64,000 nt of DNA from NCBI GenBank assembly GCA_034509755.1, contig CM067544.1, positions 13,573,001 to 13,637,000 on the forward strand. Direction: 5' to 3'. Shown piece after piece: positions 22,646 through 33,633 of the stretch. The translations under genes were made by a program, and so were the position numbers. A model generated the notes under the pieces. It ran no database searches. It worked only from the letters and a program-made list of their open reading frames with translations, and was not told where the DNA came from. The stretch is from Anisodus tanguticus (lineage: Eukaryota; Streptophyta; Magnoliopsida; Solanales; Solanaceae). The first letter of the stretch is position 1, and each line of letters starts with the position of its first letter.

Positions 22646-25600
22646 TTACTTGAGTCTCCTGTTGACTTCATAAAAGTAACTCAATATTACAACAGCTGCT
22701 GCAACAGCAACTCCAACAGCACCTTGTGCCAACACCGTGCTGTTCTTTACTGCTAACTTGAAGCAAGATGAAGGTGAGGTGAATCCAAGCTCTGAGAGTT
22801 TCTTGTGTGACTCTGCATAGTCTCTGAAAAAAACCTCTTCGTCCTGTCACAAAAATAAGTAGATATAACTATTACAGAAAAAGCTTTTGAGTGAGATTAC
22901 TTAGGAAAAAACTTTCCGAGTGAGATCACTAGAAATTTTGAAGAATAGTGCAGCTCTTTAGCCAAATGGTTATGCATAATGGTTAAATTGGAAGAAAGAT
23001 TCAAATAGGATTGTTGCTCATTCATTTGCCCACTAAAAATATTTGCACGGTAATGTGAGCTGTGATACCTTTGCATAAAGTTCCACATAAGGGCGGAATT
23101 GTGGATCTTCAACCAGAGCCCTATCAGTAGGAAGTTTCAAGAGACCTTCCGAATCTTCCTTGAGGAGCTCCCTAAGAGATCATTGTATCATTTGGGCAAG
23201 CAGTCATGAAAATTTTCTTTTTACAATGGTGAAACATAAGAGAGATTCCTGGATATAGTAATCTTACACAAAGTATGAGTTGTCAAATTTCAAGGGCTCT
23301 TTAGTCCAAGGGCCCTCAAAGCCAGACCTCTCTGGATGTGCTCTTCCCTGCAACAGTAAACACAAAAGAGGAACTTTAAGACAAGCTGACTTATATTCAT
23401 GTGGGAAAAGTATCAATATCTGGATATTGCAGATCCATGTGACATAATACCAGTGTGTGGCCTCCAGACAATGCCACTATATCTTTGTCAGTGAGTCCCA
23501 TTCTGTAAAAGACGTCCCTAAGGTGTGGTGGACCTAAAAGGACACAAGGAGCAAGTGATAGTATGCGTTATGTGACATGCAATATGCTGAGAATATGTTT
23601 CAAAGTCAGAGCACTGAGTTATAGAGCACTCTCAGAAAATCGCCAATTCTTCTAATTACTACAAGGTAGCTGGGAGCAGTTGTAGCAATGTTTACAATTT
23701 TCGCAATAGGATATTACCAGATCCAGTTCAATGTCATTTTCAAGATCTCCCACCAATAGGAATATATATTATCTTCCTCTACAGAATTTTCTTTTGAAAT
23801 AATGGGAACAGCAAGTAGAAACATGTTTAGGAGACGACGCACTATTGCAGTTTAGCAAAGAAACTAAATAATGCCATCTCCAAGATTATTGACATCTGAC
23901 TTCAACATAGAAGCAGAACCAAGTATATTCAAGTTGTTCAGAAACAATATAGAGCAGGAATAATAATTAGACACCAAATATGGGATGATCAGGAAACTGA
24001 AGTAAATAGGATAGATGAAGCTCCACCTGATTTTATGCACTGAATCAAGTTTAACTAAATTTTTCATTGGCACCTCAGGTGCCATAATGTGAAATTTTGG
24101 TCTGTATTGTTTCTGTAGTTCTAAAGACTAATCTTAAACAACCTAGCTATTTTCAATTATTTTTACCCTGTATTCTCATGGATTCTTCCCTACCCTACAA
24201 GAGAATGAGGATAACTTCACCTTGTCAATTGTGATACCAAGTATAGTAAGCTACATGTTCCGTCAAATAAGAAGAATCCTAGACGGTAAACATCAAATCT
24301 AAATCAGATATAAATTTTGAGTTTTTTTATCTATTACCTTAATTTCAAACAATAGATTAGCTAAGCCAACCTTTTTAGAAGACTAACCTTGTTTTGCATC
24401 AGGAAGGCGCCCTTCTTCTGGTGAACTTGATGAATCCTGATACAAAGGTGGAAGTTAATTACTAATTAAAAACAGGTCCATCAAATGATTTAAAGTTTAA
24501 AATAGGAAAAGGAGGCATGTCTTCATCTTATCTGTACCTTTCTACCAGGTACAAAACCAATGGTAGGACCTCCAGTTACTTCAACAGCAACAACTCCAGC
24601 AAGCTACAGTCCCAAATAAAAACGTAATTACACACAATGTCAAATCTGGAAAAAAACAGTATATTTTTGTTTCCCTGCATCACTACTACTAATACAACTA
24701 ACATTAAGAACCTTCCTAAAATGGATAACAAATCTTCGACACTAGTATCCTCACCTGATAGAGGTCAGCATACGTAATTTTAGGATGTCTGGCCTTAATT
24801 TCTTCTGTACTCCACATAAAAGAAAAGGCATTAGAAGATAGGATCTAGTATCACAGGCTTCAAAGTTGATTAAACTGATAAAAGAAGCACTTAATGTAAA
24901 CAAATATGGCCATTGGAGGATGTGTATTCAGATGACCATGACCAGTTTATCTTAATTTAAAGCAAAATTAGAAACTGTCTGTTTTTTTCTCTTGAAAAGA
25001 GAAATATTGATATACTAACAGAGACAAGATAATAGATACTCGCATACTCCCTCCGTCTCAAATTATTTGTCGCTTTTTTGGTTTACATTCCCCTTAAGAA
25101 TTATTAATTAGGAGGGGTATTTGACTTACTTTAACCTTATTTATGTCTAAGTTATAATCTCTCTCCATTAAATGTTGTTGGGATACAATTGTTGCAGAGA
25201 ACGGGAAGTAAGTAACTATTACAATGGTAAGAAAGGATAAACTAAATATTACAATAAACTGGAAATCAAGAACTTAACAAACTGCTTGTGTGATTTGTCG
25301 AGTCGAGTGATGGCACTCTGTCTTTAAGACAAGATTGCCCCGTAAATCTCATTTTACGTTGTCGGGCAATAGTCTCCCAAGATACAACAGCAACTTAACA
25401 ATTGAGCAAAGGAAACTCAAGTGTTATTCTTGAAGAACTTTGAGTTTAGTAACTTTGCTAGAGAGGAAGAAGATGAATTTAGAAAATTCTGAAGTATTTT
25501 CTAAGTGATGTGTAGTCTCTTCAATTGAGCCAAAGGCCTCAATTTATAGTGTAAGGAGAAGACCCCTCAACTAGCCAACTAATGGCCTTCAATAGCCATG

Positions 25601-28600
25601 TAATGGCACTTAATTGAGAGGTTACATTCAGCCAAATAATGGCTGAATTCATGTACCAAGTAATGGAGAATCAATGCTCCAAAACCAGTTCAAAGGTCAG
25701 AACTTTCCAACTTCCCGTTGCAGCATTCTGCCTCCGAAGCGTCGCGGTTCTGTGAATTAGCGACGCGGGTCCAGTGATTGGCCACCCAATTAGCATCGCG
25801 GCGCTGCCTAGGAGGCGCTCCGGCGCCTCGGCTCTGACAGGGTTGCACCACGGCCCTTCGCGGCTCCGCGGCGATTTCCGACTCGTTTCATCTTACACTT
25901 CTTCCTTCTTCTACCAAAGTGGAATACATTGTCATCTGGCCAATAACCGTCCATAATTCTATGTCTCAAACGTATTACATACGTACCAATATTTCTTTCA
26001 CTAATGAAATTTGTGATACTTGGCACCACGTGTGCACGTGTGTGGATCCGACGTTTCCGACGTGCGGGCCCCAATTGTTCGAGTCATAAATTAATGAGAT
26101 ATACTTAATTCCACATTAGTAAATTTCCAACAATCCCCTCTTTCAGCGGACCGATGTTGCATCTGGATAGGTAGCATACGCTTTGAACCTTCCATAGTTG
26201 AATACCATCGGACTTACTTACTGCGCAGTGAACGTGACGTCTTGAACCGTCAGTGTTTAATGTAAGCCAAGTCAACGGTACCAACACAACAACTTCCCTT
26301 ACTCTGTTCTTCGTAACGTTTTGTCCGTTGTGGCCGTGGACACTTCTTGAATTCTTAAGTGCGTTCATTTGAGGCGGTCTGTCCTCTCACTTAAATAGGT
26401 GGTCTCCTACAAGGTATCCTGCTATATCCCACTTTACAAGTGTTAGGAACCATTAAAAGTTTTCCCAAACCTAACCTCAACTGGTGAGGATCATTAAAGG
26501 TTTTGGAAGCTTAACCTTTACCCACACTGCAGATAGCACTTATAGTCTATCGCGGAAACGGCTTTGGATTTGATGTTTCTTTACATAAATCAATATCCGA
26601 AGTGCTCATGCTTCCACCGAAGCGATCAACTGAACCTTTACAGCTTAGTTTTTCCATTGAACCTAATTGGATCTCCAATGAGTAAGGTTGGATAACCACC
26701 GTATTGGTCCTTATACCTTGGGTTTTAAGTCCATTCCCCTAGACATGCAGAACATCTGATCCTTGGGTAAGCCCTTTGTCAGTGGGTCTGCTATGTTATC
26801 CTCTGATTTTATGTAATCAATGGATATTATACCCGTGGTGATCAGCTGCCTAACGGTCTTATGTCTCCGTCGAATATGATGAGACTTGCCGTTGTATATA
26901 GAATTATGTGCCCTTCCTAGAGCCGACTGGCTGTCGCAGTGGATCATTACAGAAGGTACAGGTTTGTTCCAACAAGGAACATCCTCTAAGAAGTCGTGAA
27001 GCCACTCAGCTTCTTCTCCTGCTTTGTCTAAAGCGATAAACTCTGATTCCATCGTGGATCGGGCGATGCAAGTTTGCTTAGAGGATTTCCAAGACACAGC
27101 TCCACCACCAATTGTAAATACATACCTACTGGTGGACTTGGTGTTCTCCATATCAGATATCCAGTTTGCATCACTGTACCCCTCTAGTACAACTGGATAT
27201 CTCGAATAATGCAACCCGTAAGCTAGCGTGTATTTCAGGTATTGTAGTACACGATTCAACGCCTTCCAATGATCATTACTTAGATTACGGGTAAACCTAG
27301 CCAACTTGTTGACTGCATAAGCAATATCAGGTCGGGTGCAGTTTATTATGTACATCAAACTACCGATCACCTGTGCATATTGCTCCTGGCATACGGGTGC
27401 ACCACAATTTTTATCAAGCTTTTGATTTCTATCCAGTGGTGCCTGTATAGGCGAACTGTCAAACATCCCAAAATTTCTCAACACATCCTCGATGTAGTGA
27501 GACTGAGATAAGACCAATCCGTCAGATGTCTTAGAGATCTTTATCCCTAAGATGACATCTGTGATACCCATATCCTTCATGTCGAAGCATAGTTTCAACA
27601 TGTTCTTAGTCTCTAGAATCATGCTAGGACTGCTCTCTGTGATCAACATGTCGTCTACATACAGGCATATCATGACGAACGAATCAGAGTTACCTTTCAT
27701 GTAGACACATTAGTCACATTCATTAATGGCGAAACCCTTCGATAGTAGAGTACTATCAAATTTTTCGTGCCATTGCTTCGGGGCTTGTTTCAGCCCATAC
27801 GAAGATTTGACAAGCCGACATACTTTCTTCTCTTGCCCTGGAACCACATACCCCTCAGGTTGTTCCATATAGATTTCTTCTTCCAAATCACCATTTAGGA
27901 AGGCTGTCTTGACATCCATTTGATGTATCTCAAGGTCACGCAACGCTGCGATCTAAATGAATACTCGTATGGACGTCATCCGAGACACCGGGGAGTACGT
28001 GTCAAAATAGTCAAGGCCTTCTTTCTACCGATAGCCCTTGACTACCAATCTGGCCTTGTACTTATCTATAGACCCATCTGCTTTATACTTCCGTTTGAGT
28101 ATCCATTTACAACCCAACGGTTTATTTCCCGGAGGAAGATCAACCAACTCCCAAGTATGGTTATGAAGAATGGAGTCTATTTCAGTCTCAATAGCTTCTT
28201 TCCAGAGCGGTGCCTCGGGAGCTGACAATGCTTCAGCAATTGTCCTTGGTTCATCATCAACCATATAAGCTACAAAGTCAGGACCGAAGGATTTGTCCTT
28301 CCTGGCCCTTTTACTTTGCCTTAGTTCCATCTCTGGAGTCTCCAAGTTCTGAGAGTCTGGAACACTAGATTCCGGATATTCAGCCACTTCAAGATCCACT
28401 AGATCTGAACCATCTTGATCCGGGCCGTCAACGACTCCCGGTTCCTTAGATCTTTGTCCATAACTTCGTTTGCGAAAGGCTATGTCTTTTTCCTTTCTAG
28501 GAAAGGTATCTTCAAAGAATTGAGCATTCCTTTATTCCATGATTGTACCCCCGTGGATATCTGGAATATCTGACTTATGCACTAAGAAGCGATAAGCACT

Positions 28601-31600
28601 ACTGTTATTTGCATATCCGATGAAAATGCAATCTACAGTCTTAGGCCCAATCTTGACCTACTTTAGCTTGGGTACTTCAACCTTTGCCAAACAACCCCAC
28701 ACCTTTAAATATTTGTAGGTGGGTTTCTTTCTCATCCATGATTCATATGAAGTTTTGTCCTTACCCTTATGTGGGACTCTGTTAAGAATCGTATTAGCGG
28801 TAAGGTAAGGACGGCTTCTCCCCACATATTTTGGGGAAGACCGGAATTGATGAGCAATGCATTCATCATTTCCTTCAATGTGCGGTTCTTACGTTCCGCC
28901 ACACCATTCGACTGAGGTGAGTATGGAGTCATCGTTTGATGAACAATGCCCGATTCGGCATAATATTCCTCAAATGGCGCTACATATTCTCCCCCTCTAT
29001 CGCTACGAATGGATTTAATCAGCATGCTTAGTTGGTTCTCAACTTCTGCTTTGTAACGTCGGAACTCTTCAAAGGCTTCATCTTTACTTTTCAACAAGTA
29101 AAGGTAACAATACCTTGTGATATCATCAATGAATGTCACAAAGTACTTGTCCCCCCCCCCTAGTTTGTGCAAACTTCAAATCACATATATCTGTGTGAAT
29201 AAGTTCTAGAGGAGCGGTATTCCTTTCGACGGATCGAAAAGGAAGCTTTGTGAGTTTTGCCTCTACGCACACCTCACACTTATGTTGAGGGTTTACGTCG
29301 ATAGACGGCAACAACTCCAACTTTACCAACCTTTGGATGGACTTGTAGTTGACATGTCCTAATTTATGATGCCATAAATTAGAGGACTCAAGCAAGTAAG
29401 AAGAAGATTCAATATTATTGCTTGTACGTAATACAGACATGGCGTTAACTTTGAAGAGGCCTTCACAGACGAATTCTCTTCCCACAAACGTTCCATTCTT
29501 AGTGATTACAAATTTATTGGACTCAAATACAAGCCTAAAACCAGCATTAACCAATAAATGACCTGAAATTAAATTTCTTCTAATCTCAGGAACATGCATC
29601 ACCTCCTTCAGAGTGAGCTCCTTTCCAGAAGTCATCTTCAGGACTACCTTTCCTACCCCCAGCACGTCAGAGGAAGCGTTGTTGCCCATGAACAGCTTCT
29701 TGTTTGTAACCGGTGTATAAGTGGAGAAGGCATCTCTATTGGAACAGATGTGTCTTGTAGCACCTGTGTCCATCCACCATTACATGGGATTCTCAACAAG
29801 GTTTGCTTCTAGCACCACCGCTAAGAACTCCTCAATCATGTCGTCCAGAAACTTGTCTTTGACGACATTAACCTGTGCCTTGCCCTTAGCCTTGGCCTTC
29901 TCTTGTTGCTCAGTCTTGAGCTTGCGGCAGTCCTTGATCATGTGACTAGGTTTCCCACAGTGGTGACAGATTTCTTTGAACTTCTCCGTTGCTTGGGTCT
30001 TGCCGTCTTTCTGGAACTTGCGCTTCTTGCTTGGGTTCCCTTTGGCCTCAGCCAGATTTGCCTTTGCCTCAGCGGGTTGTTTACCCCTAGGTAAGGCCTT
30101 CTTATTATCTTCTTGAATTTGGAGTTTGATAATAAGTTCTTCAAAGGTCATTTCCTTTGTTTTGAGTTTTAAGTAACTCATAAACTCATTTCACGAGGGA
30201 GGTAACTTTTCAATCAGTGATGCAACCAAAAACTGCTCATTTGGTTTCATACCTTCCAAATCCAGGTGATGTAGAATCATTTGGAATTCTGGACTTGGGA
30301 CATCACTGTTTTACTATCCACCATTTGAGATTTCAGAAATTTCCCAACGATGAATTTCTTAGTACCTGCATCTTGTGCGTTGTACTTCTTTTGCAGTTTC
30401 TCCCACAACTCTTTGGCAGTGCCTACGGTGCAATACACCGTGTAGAGAGGGTCTAACAAGCAATTCAATATGTAATTCTTATACATGAAATCACTATGAC
30501 TCCATGCATCAAGAACCATTTTCATGCCATTAATGACATAGATACATAGGCCCCCTTCAGCCGTTTCAGAAGGCGAAGGGTCCATTTCATCTCCAGCTTG
30601 TAGAGGATCTTCTGTTAGGAAACGTGTCATTACCATAACAGTCAGATAGAATAGCATCTTTTGTTGCCATCTCTTGAAGTTTGAGCCCATGAACTTTTCA
30701 GGGCGTTCATGGTGGAATCCAGCGGGTGGAGGAACGGCAACGTTCCCTTGAGCGGCAGTAAAGGCGTTGGATGAGCCTTGAGCAACCGGAAATGCATTAG
30801 GTGTGCCTTGAGCAGTGGGGAAGGCAGAGGGATTGCCTTGAGTAGCAGCAGCAGCAGAATCAGAAGCAATTTGTTCTCTTCCAGTCATCTTTCTAGGTAC
30901 TTACAACAAATCTTGTCTTAAAATTGTTGGGATACAATTGTTGCAGGGAACGGGAAGTAAGTAACGTGCGTGGCGAACGGTTCATCAAGAAAGGATAAAC
31001 TAAATATTACAATAAACTGGAAATCAAGAACTTAACAAACTGCTTGTGTGATTTGTTGAGTCGACTGATGGCACTCTGTCTTTAAGACAAGATTGCCCCG
31101 TATATCTCATTTTACGTTGGCGGGCAATAGTCTCCCAAGATACAACAGCAACTTAACAATTGAGCAAAGAAAACTCAAGTGTTACTCTTGAAGAACTCTG
31201 AGTATAGTAACTTTGCTAGAGCGGAAGAAGATGAATTCAGAAAATTCTGAAGTATTTTCTAAGTGTTGTGTAGTCTCTTCAATTGAGCCAAAGGCCTCAA
31301 TTTATAGTGTAAGGAGAAGACCCCTCAACTAGCCAACTAATGGCCTTCAATAGCCATGTAATGGCACTTAATTGAGAGGTTACATTCAGCCAAATAATGG
31401 CTGAATTCATGTGCCAAATAATGGAAAATCAATGCTCCAAAACCAGTTCAAAGGTCAGAACTTTCCAACTTCCTGTCGCAGCATTCTGCCTCCGAAGCGT
31501 CGCGGCTCTGTGAATTAGCGCCGCAGCTCCCGTGACTGGCCACCCAATTAGCGCTGCGGCACTGCCTAGGAGGCGCTCCAGCGCCTCGGCTCTGACAGGG

Positions 31601-32952
31601 CTGCGCCACGACCCTTCGCGGCTCCGCGGCGATTTCCGACTCGTTTCATCTTACACTTCTTCCTTCTTCTACCAAAGTGGAATACATTGTCATTTGGCCA
31701 ATAACCGTCCATAATTCTATGTCTCAAACGTATTACATACGTACCAATATCTCTTTCACTAATGAAATTTGCGATATACTTGGCACTATGTGTGCACGTG
31801 TGTGAAAACGACATTTCCGACGTGCGGGCCCAATTGTTCGAGTCATAAATTAATGGGATATACTTAATTCCACATTAGTAATTTCCAACAAATGTTTACT
31901 CTATTTCTTAGTCATCTCCATTAATGACAAAATTCTAACAGGGCAACCCGGTACACTAAGCTCCCGCTATGCCGGACCACAAGGGTCTGTTGTACACAGT
32001 CTTACCTTGCATTTCTGCCAGAGCCTATTTCTACGGCTTGAATCCATGACCTCCTGGTCACATGGCAACAACTTTAACAGTTACTCCAAGGCTCCCCTTC
32101 AAATGACAAAATTCTACTAGGGGTAAAATGAAAAAAACATGATTAATTATGTCTTGAACTTCTAAAATGACAAATAATTTGAGACAACTATTTTTAGTAA
32201 ACACGACAAATAATTTGAGATGGAGGGAGTATGTACAAAGTTCTCAAGCTTATAAAAACATGTTCCAGTAAAGGAGTTTATGTGGCTATGGTAAATTAAA
32301 CAGATTATAACTTCACCAAAATGCTTTCAACTGAACAACAGGGAGAAAAAATTACGTATATGCAGAACAAATTGACTTAATTACTAAACATATAAACGTG
32401 ATAATCCTTATATGATCAACTTTTCATCTTCGAATGAAAACTCAGAAACAGTAAGCATGAGCCATATACTAAAACATGGACTAATTAGCTATCAACATCC
32501 AAAATCAATCAAAAGCATTCATGTACTTAAACTGAACTCATTAATCATTAACTGTCGCTTTGACAATCATTATCAATGAACACAAATTCATTTCAAACAG
32601 ATCATTAATACATCTCTTAAGGCTAAAAAGCGTACCACAAAGATCAATTGCGATTGTGAGACCGCTATTGGCGGCATGCTTGTACTCTATCTCATTCCTG
32701 ATTGATCCATCAGGTCCTCCAGTTTTTGTTGTAGCATCATAGGTTCCTGCATCATGCCACCTGCAAATTAAAATATCCTTAATTATGTCAGATCAAAATT
32801 TATTTCAACACAACATTTGATAATTTTATATACACATACGCTAGACGAAGCATAATAGGAGCACAGTTTTTGCTGGAGATAAGAGCTCGAAGATCTCTTC
32901 GTGACTTCTCTATTTCCTTCAGATACTCTGCATCCACTATTGTTGCTGCCAT
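22646..32952 (-). CDS. APX3-like: Peroxisomal-membrane L-ascorbate peroxidase (APX3-type)
   Basis: Nine exons, high to low: 32952-32840, 32760-32636, 24804-24755, 24603-24538, 24436-24388, 23533-23451, 23347-23268, 23171-23069, 22843-22646. They total 867 nt (288 aa), matching the usual APX3 length. The enzyme reduces H2O2 with ascorbate on peroxisomes, using haem b. Visible residues are distal Arg36, Trp39 and His40 (LRLAWHDAGTYD), proximal His160 (DIVALSGGHTL), Trp176 (GFEGPW) and Asp205 (PTD). FVPGRKDS spans the exon 4/5 junction. The C-terminal segment AVGVAVAAAVVILSYFYEV (about 265-283) followed by NRRLK is a tail anchor for peroxisomal or ER membranes. All splice sites are GT-AG. Intron 2 is 7.8 kb because it holds a MITE carrying a SINE and a full Copia element. 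The frame is intact. Confidence 0.95.
25176..26132 (-). repeat. 3' LTR of element A
   Basis: 957 bp, highly similar to 30925-31890. Includes the conserved block with TTTAAGACAAGATTG (about 25325-25340) and GAGCCAAAGGCCTCAATTTATA near 25527 (TATA region in element orientation). The outer edge borders the TSD; the inner edge borders the polypurine tract. Confidence 0.93.
26711..28399 (-). pseudogene. Element A reverse transcriptase-RNase H
   Basis: Read in the minus direction. RT opens with ETEIDSILHNHTWELVDLP and KYKARLVVKGY (28399-28025), then MDVKTAFLNGDLEEEIYM and SYGLKQAPKQWH (27943-27710), then ICLYVDDMLI (catalytic YVDD) in a long block 27700-26711. RNase H follows in that block with YSDANW, STMESEFIAL and HCDSQSAL, ending with the usual DPLTKGLP tail. 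Stops near 28024 and 27705 break the frame, so it is nearly complete but not translatable as one protein. Confidence 0.9.
28732..29172 (-). pseudogene. Element A integrase core
   Basis: A minus-strand block with KYFVTFIDDITRY, SIRSDRGGEY (second catalytic Asp) and SPQSNGVAERKNR (catalytic Glu), in the usual Copia spacing. The first catalytic Asp lies in HTDIC near the end of the preceding block. A run of C/G at 29151-29160 coincides with the frame change between the two blocks. Confidence 0.88.
29126..29773 (-). pseudogene. Element A protease and GAG-pre-integrase
   Basis: Begins MDTGATRHICS, the Copia aspartic protease active site. The pre-integrase zinc-binding region has LWHKLGHVNYKS and CEVCVEAK, ending with HTDICDLK. 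The frame is open for 215 codons. In a working element this would process the polyprotein and bind cDNA ends. Confidence 0.9.
29780..30888 (-). pseudogene. Element A gag with CCHC zinc knuckle
   Basis: The start codon at 30888-30886 begins MTGREQIAS, followed by a tandem-repeat N-terminus with three or four copies of an AQG(T/N)PNAF-type unit. The UBN2-type gag core (FMGSNFKRWQQKMLFYL, LWEKLQKKYNAQDAGTKKF) runs to a stop near 30277. After an interruption the C-terminal part resumes at 30181 and carries the zinc knuckle CHHCGKPSHMIKDC (about 29958-29917). Forms the virus-like particle and binds RNA in intact elements. Confidence 0.88.
30907..30922 (-). promoter_or_regulatory. Non-tRNA primer-binding position, element A
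   Basis: 2 nt inside the 5' LTR the sense strand reads TTTAAGACAAGATTTG. 14 nt of it (30909-30922) are perfectly complementary to the element's own LTR string CAATCTTGTCTTAAA (31081-31095 on the minus strand). One extra base breaks the last pair. Confidence 0.6.
30925..31890 (-). repeat. 5' LTR of element A
   Basis: 966 bp, TGTTGG...CCAACA. It differs from the 3' LTR by scattered substitutions and a small replacement near 30963-30990. Flanked outside by the TSD AATGT. Confidence 0.93.
31938..32101 (-). mobile_element. tRNA-derived SINE (Solanaceae TS/SolS-type)
   Basis: On minus the element begins GGGAGCCTTGGAGTAACTG (A-box region) and carries a diverged B box (GGATTCAAGCC). Its body has TGTACAACAGACCCTTGTGG and GCATAGCGGGAGCTTAG, ending near GGGTTGCCC. 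A perfect 15-bp TSD AATGACAAAATTCTA flanks it (31923-31937 and 32102-32116). It is inserted in the MITE. Confidence 0.85.
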
Positions 32953-33009
32953 TGATATAATAGTACACTGATATCGTAAACTTTGATGAATGAAATTATG
33001 AACTCAAGG

Positions 33010-33150
33010 ATTATATTATATAGAACAATAGAGAGGGGAGAATTTTTTGTAAGAGGGAAGTAAAGAAGCAATGAATATGAAACAACACAAGAAACGAATT
33101 GTTTTTTTGCTTCTTCTACTGGCACCGGTTATGAATAATATGGAGGGAAG
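33010..33150 (-). promoter_or_regulatory. Promoter of APX3-like gene; duplicated block
   Basis: A TATA-type sequence CTATATAATATAAT (33023-33010 on minus) lies about 60 bp upstream of the start codon. The segment 33065-33150, containing AACAACACAAGAAACGAATTG, matches the promoter of the APX-like paralog (15340-15420). Confidence 0.6.
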
Positions 33151-33533
33151 ACCCAAAAAGGATGATCCAGTCGCTTTCTAGACACTGAACAATTGTTCGA
33201 AGAGGATTGGCGCGTCGATAAACGTGGGAGTTGAAAAGCGTGGGTAATGTTGGAGAATGTGTTGATATGCGTGTGCTATGGCGTGGGCACGATGGGCCTC
33301 GTGTGCTGAGGGTGACGGATCTAACGAAACCTTCATTTTTTGCGTCAACTTATTTTGTTGGTCACTAAACCAGGCTTGATCTATGACGATTACATTGTTT
33401 ATGGGCTTCTACATTTCGGATTCTGCCTGACTCGGAGGGAAAATGGGAAAGCCCGTAAGAGTTTGGAAAGTTACAAATTCGACCACTCGTCAAACATAAT
33501 TAATTAATTATAATTGCTAGTTATATATAAATC

Positions 33534-33538
<5 letters not shown>
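33151..33538. other. Intergenic, no supported gene
   Basis: Upstream region of the APX gene. Nothing recognised apart from a short TTAATTAATTAATTA run near 33500. Confidence 0.5.

Positions 33539-33622
<84 letters not shown>
33539..33622. repeat. (TA)42 microsatellite
   Basis: An uninterrupted run of 42 TA units between the palindromic flanks CATATG. It lies next to the 3' end of the RTE LINE insertion. ORFs made only of Tyr/Ile codons in this run are artefacts. Confidence 0.97.
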
Positions 33623-33625
<3 letters not shown>

Positions 33626-33633
33626 TATGTATA

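Larger units (their letters stand above)
25176..31890 (-). mobile_element. Full-length Ty1/Copia element A in APX intron 2
   Basis: A 6.7-kb element, antisense to the window and in the same orientation as the APX gene. LTRs are 957 bp (25176-26132) and 966 bp (30925-31890), both TGTTGG...CCAACA. The perfect 5-bp TSD AATGT lies at 25171-25175 and 31891-31895. The polypurine tract (GAAAGAGGGGA on minus) adjoins the 3' LTR at 26134-26144. Gag, zinc knuckle, protease, integrase, RT and RNase H are all recognisable in Copia order, with several stops and frameshifts. Because the host gene's splice sites are intact, it may be spliced out with the intron. Lineage not assigned. Confidence 0.95.
25047..32229. 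mobile_element. Stowaway MITE in APX intron 2, split by later insertions
   Basis: Terminal repeats CTCCCTCCGTCTCAAATTAT (25047 onward) and the reverse complement of ATAATTTGAGATGGAGGGAG (ending 32229) are flanked by TA at 25045-25046 and 32230-32231. The MITE body is only 25047-25175, 31891-31937 and 32117-32229. The gaps are filled by Copia element A (TSD AATGT) and a SINE (TSD AATGACAAAATTCTA). Original size was about 270-290 bp. Confidence 0.85.
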
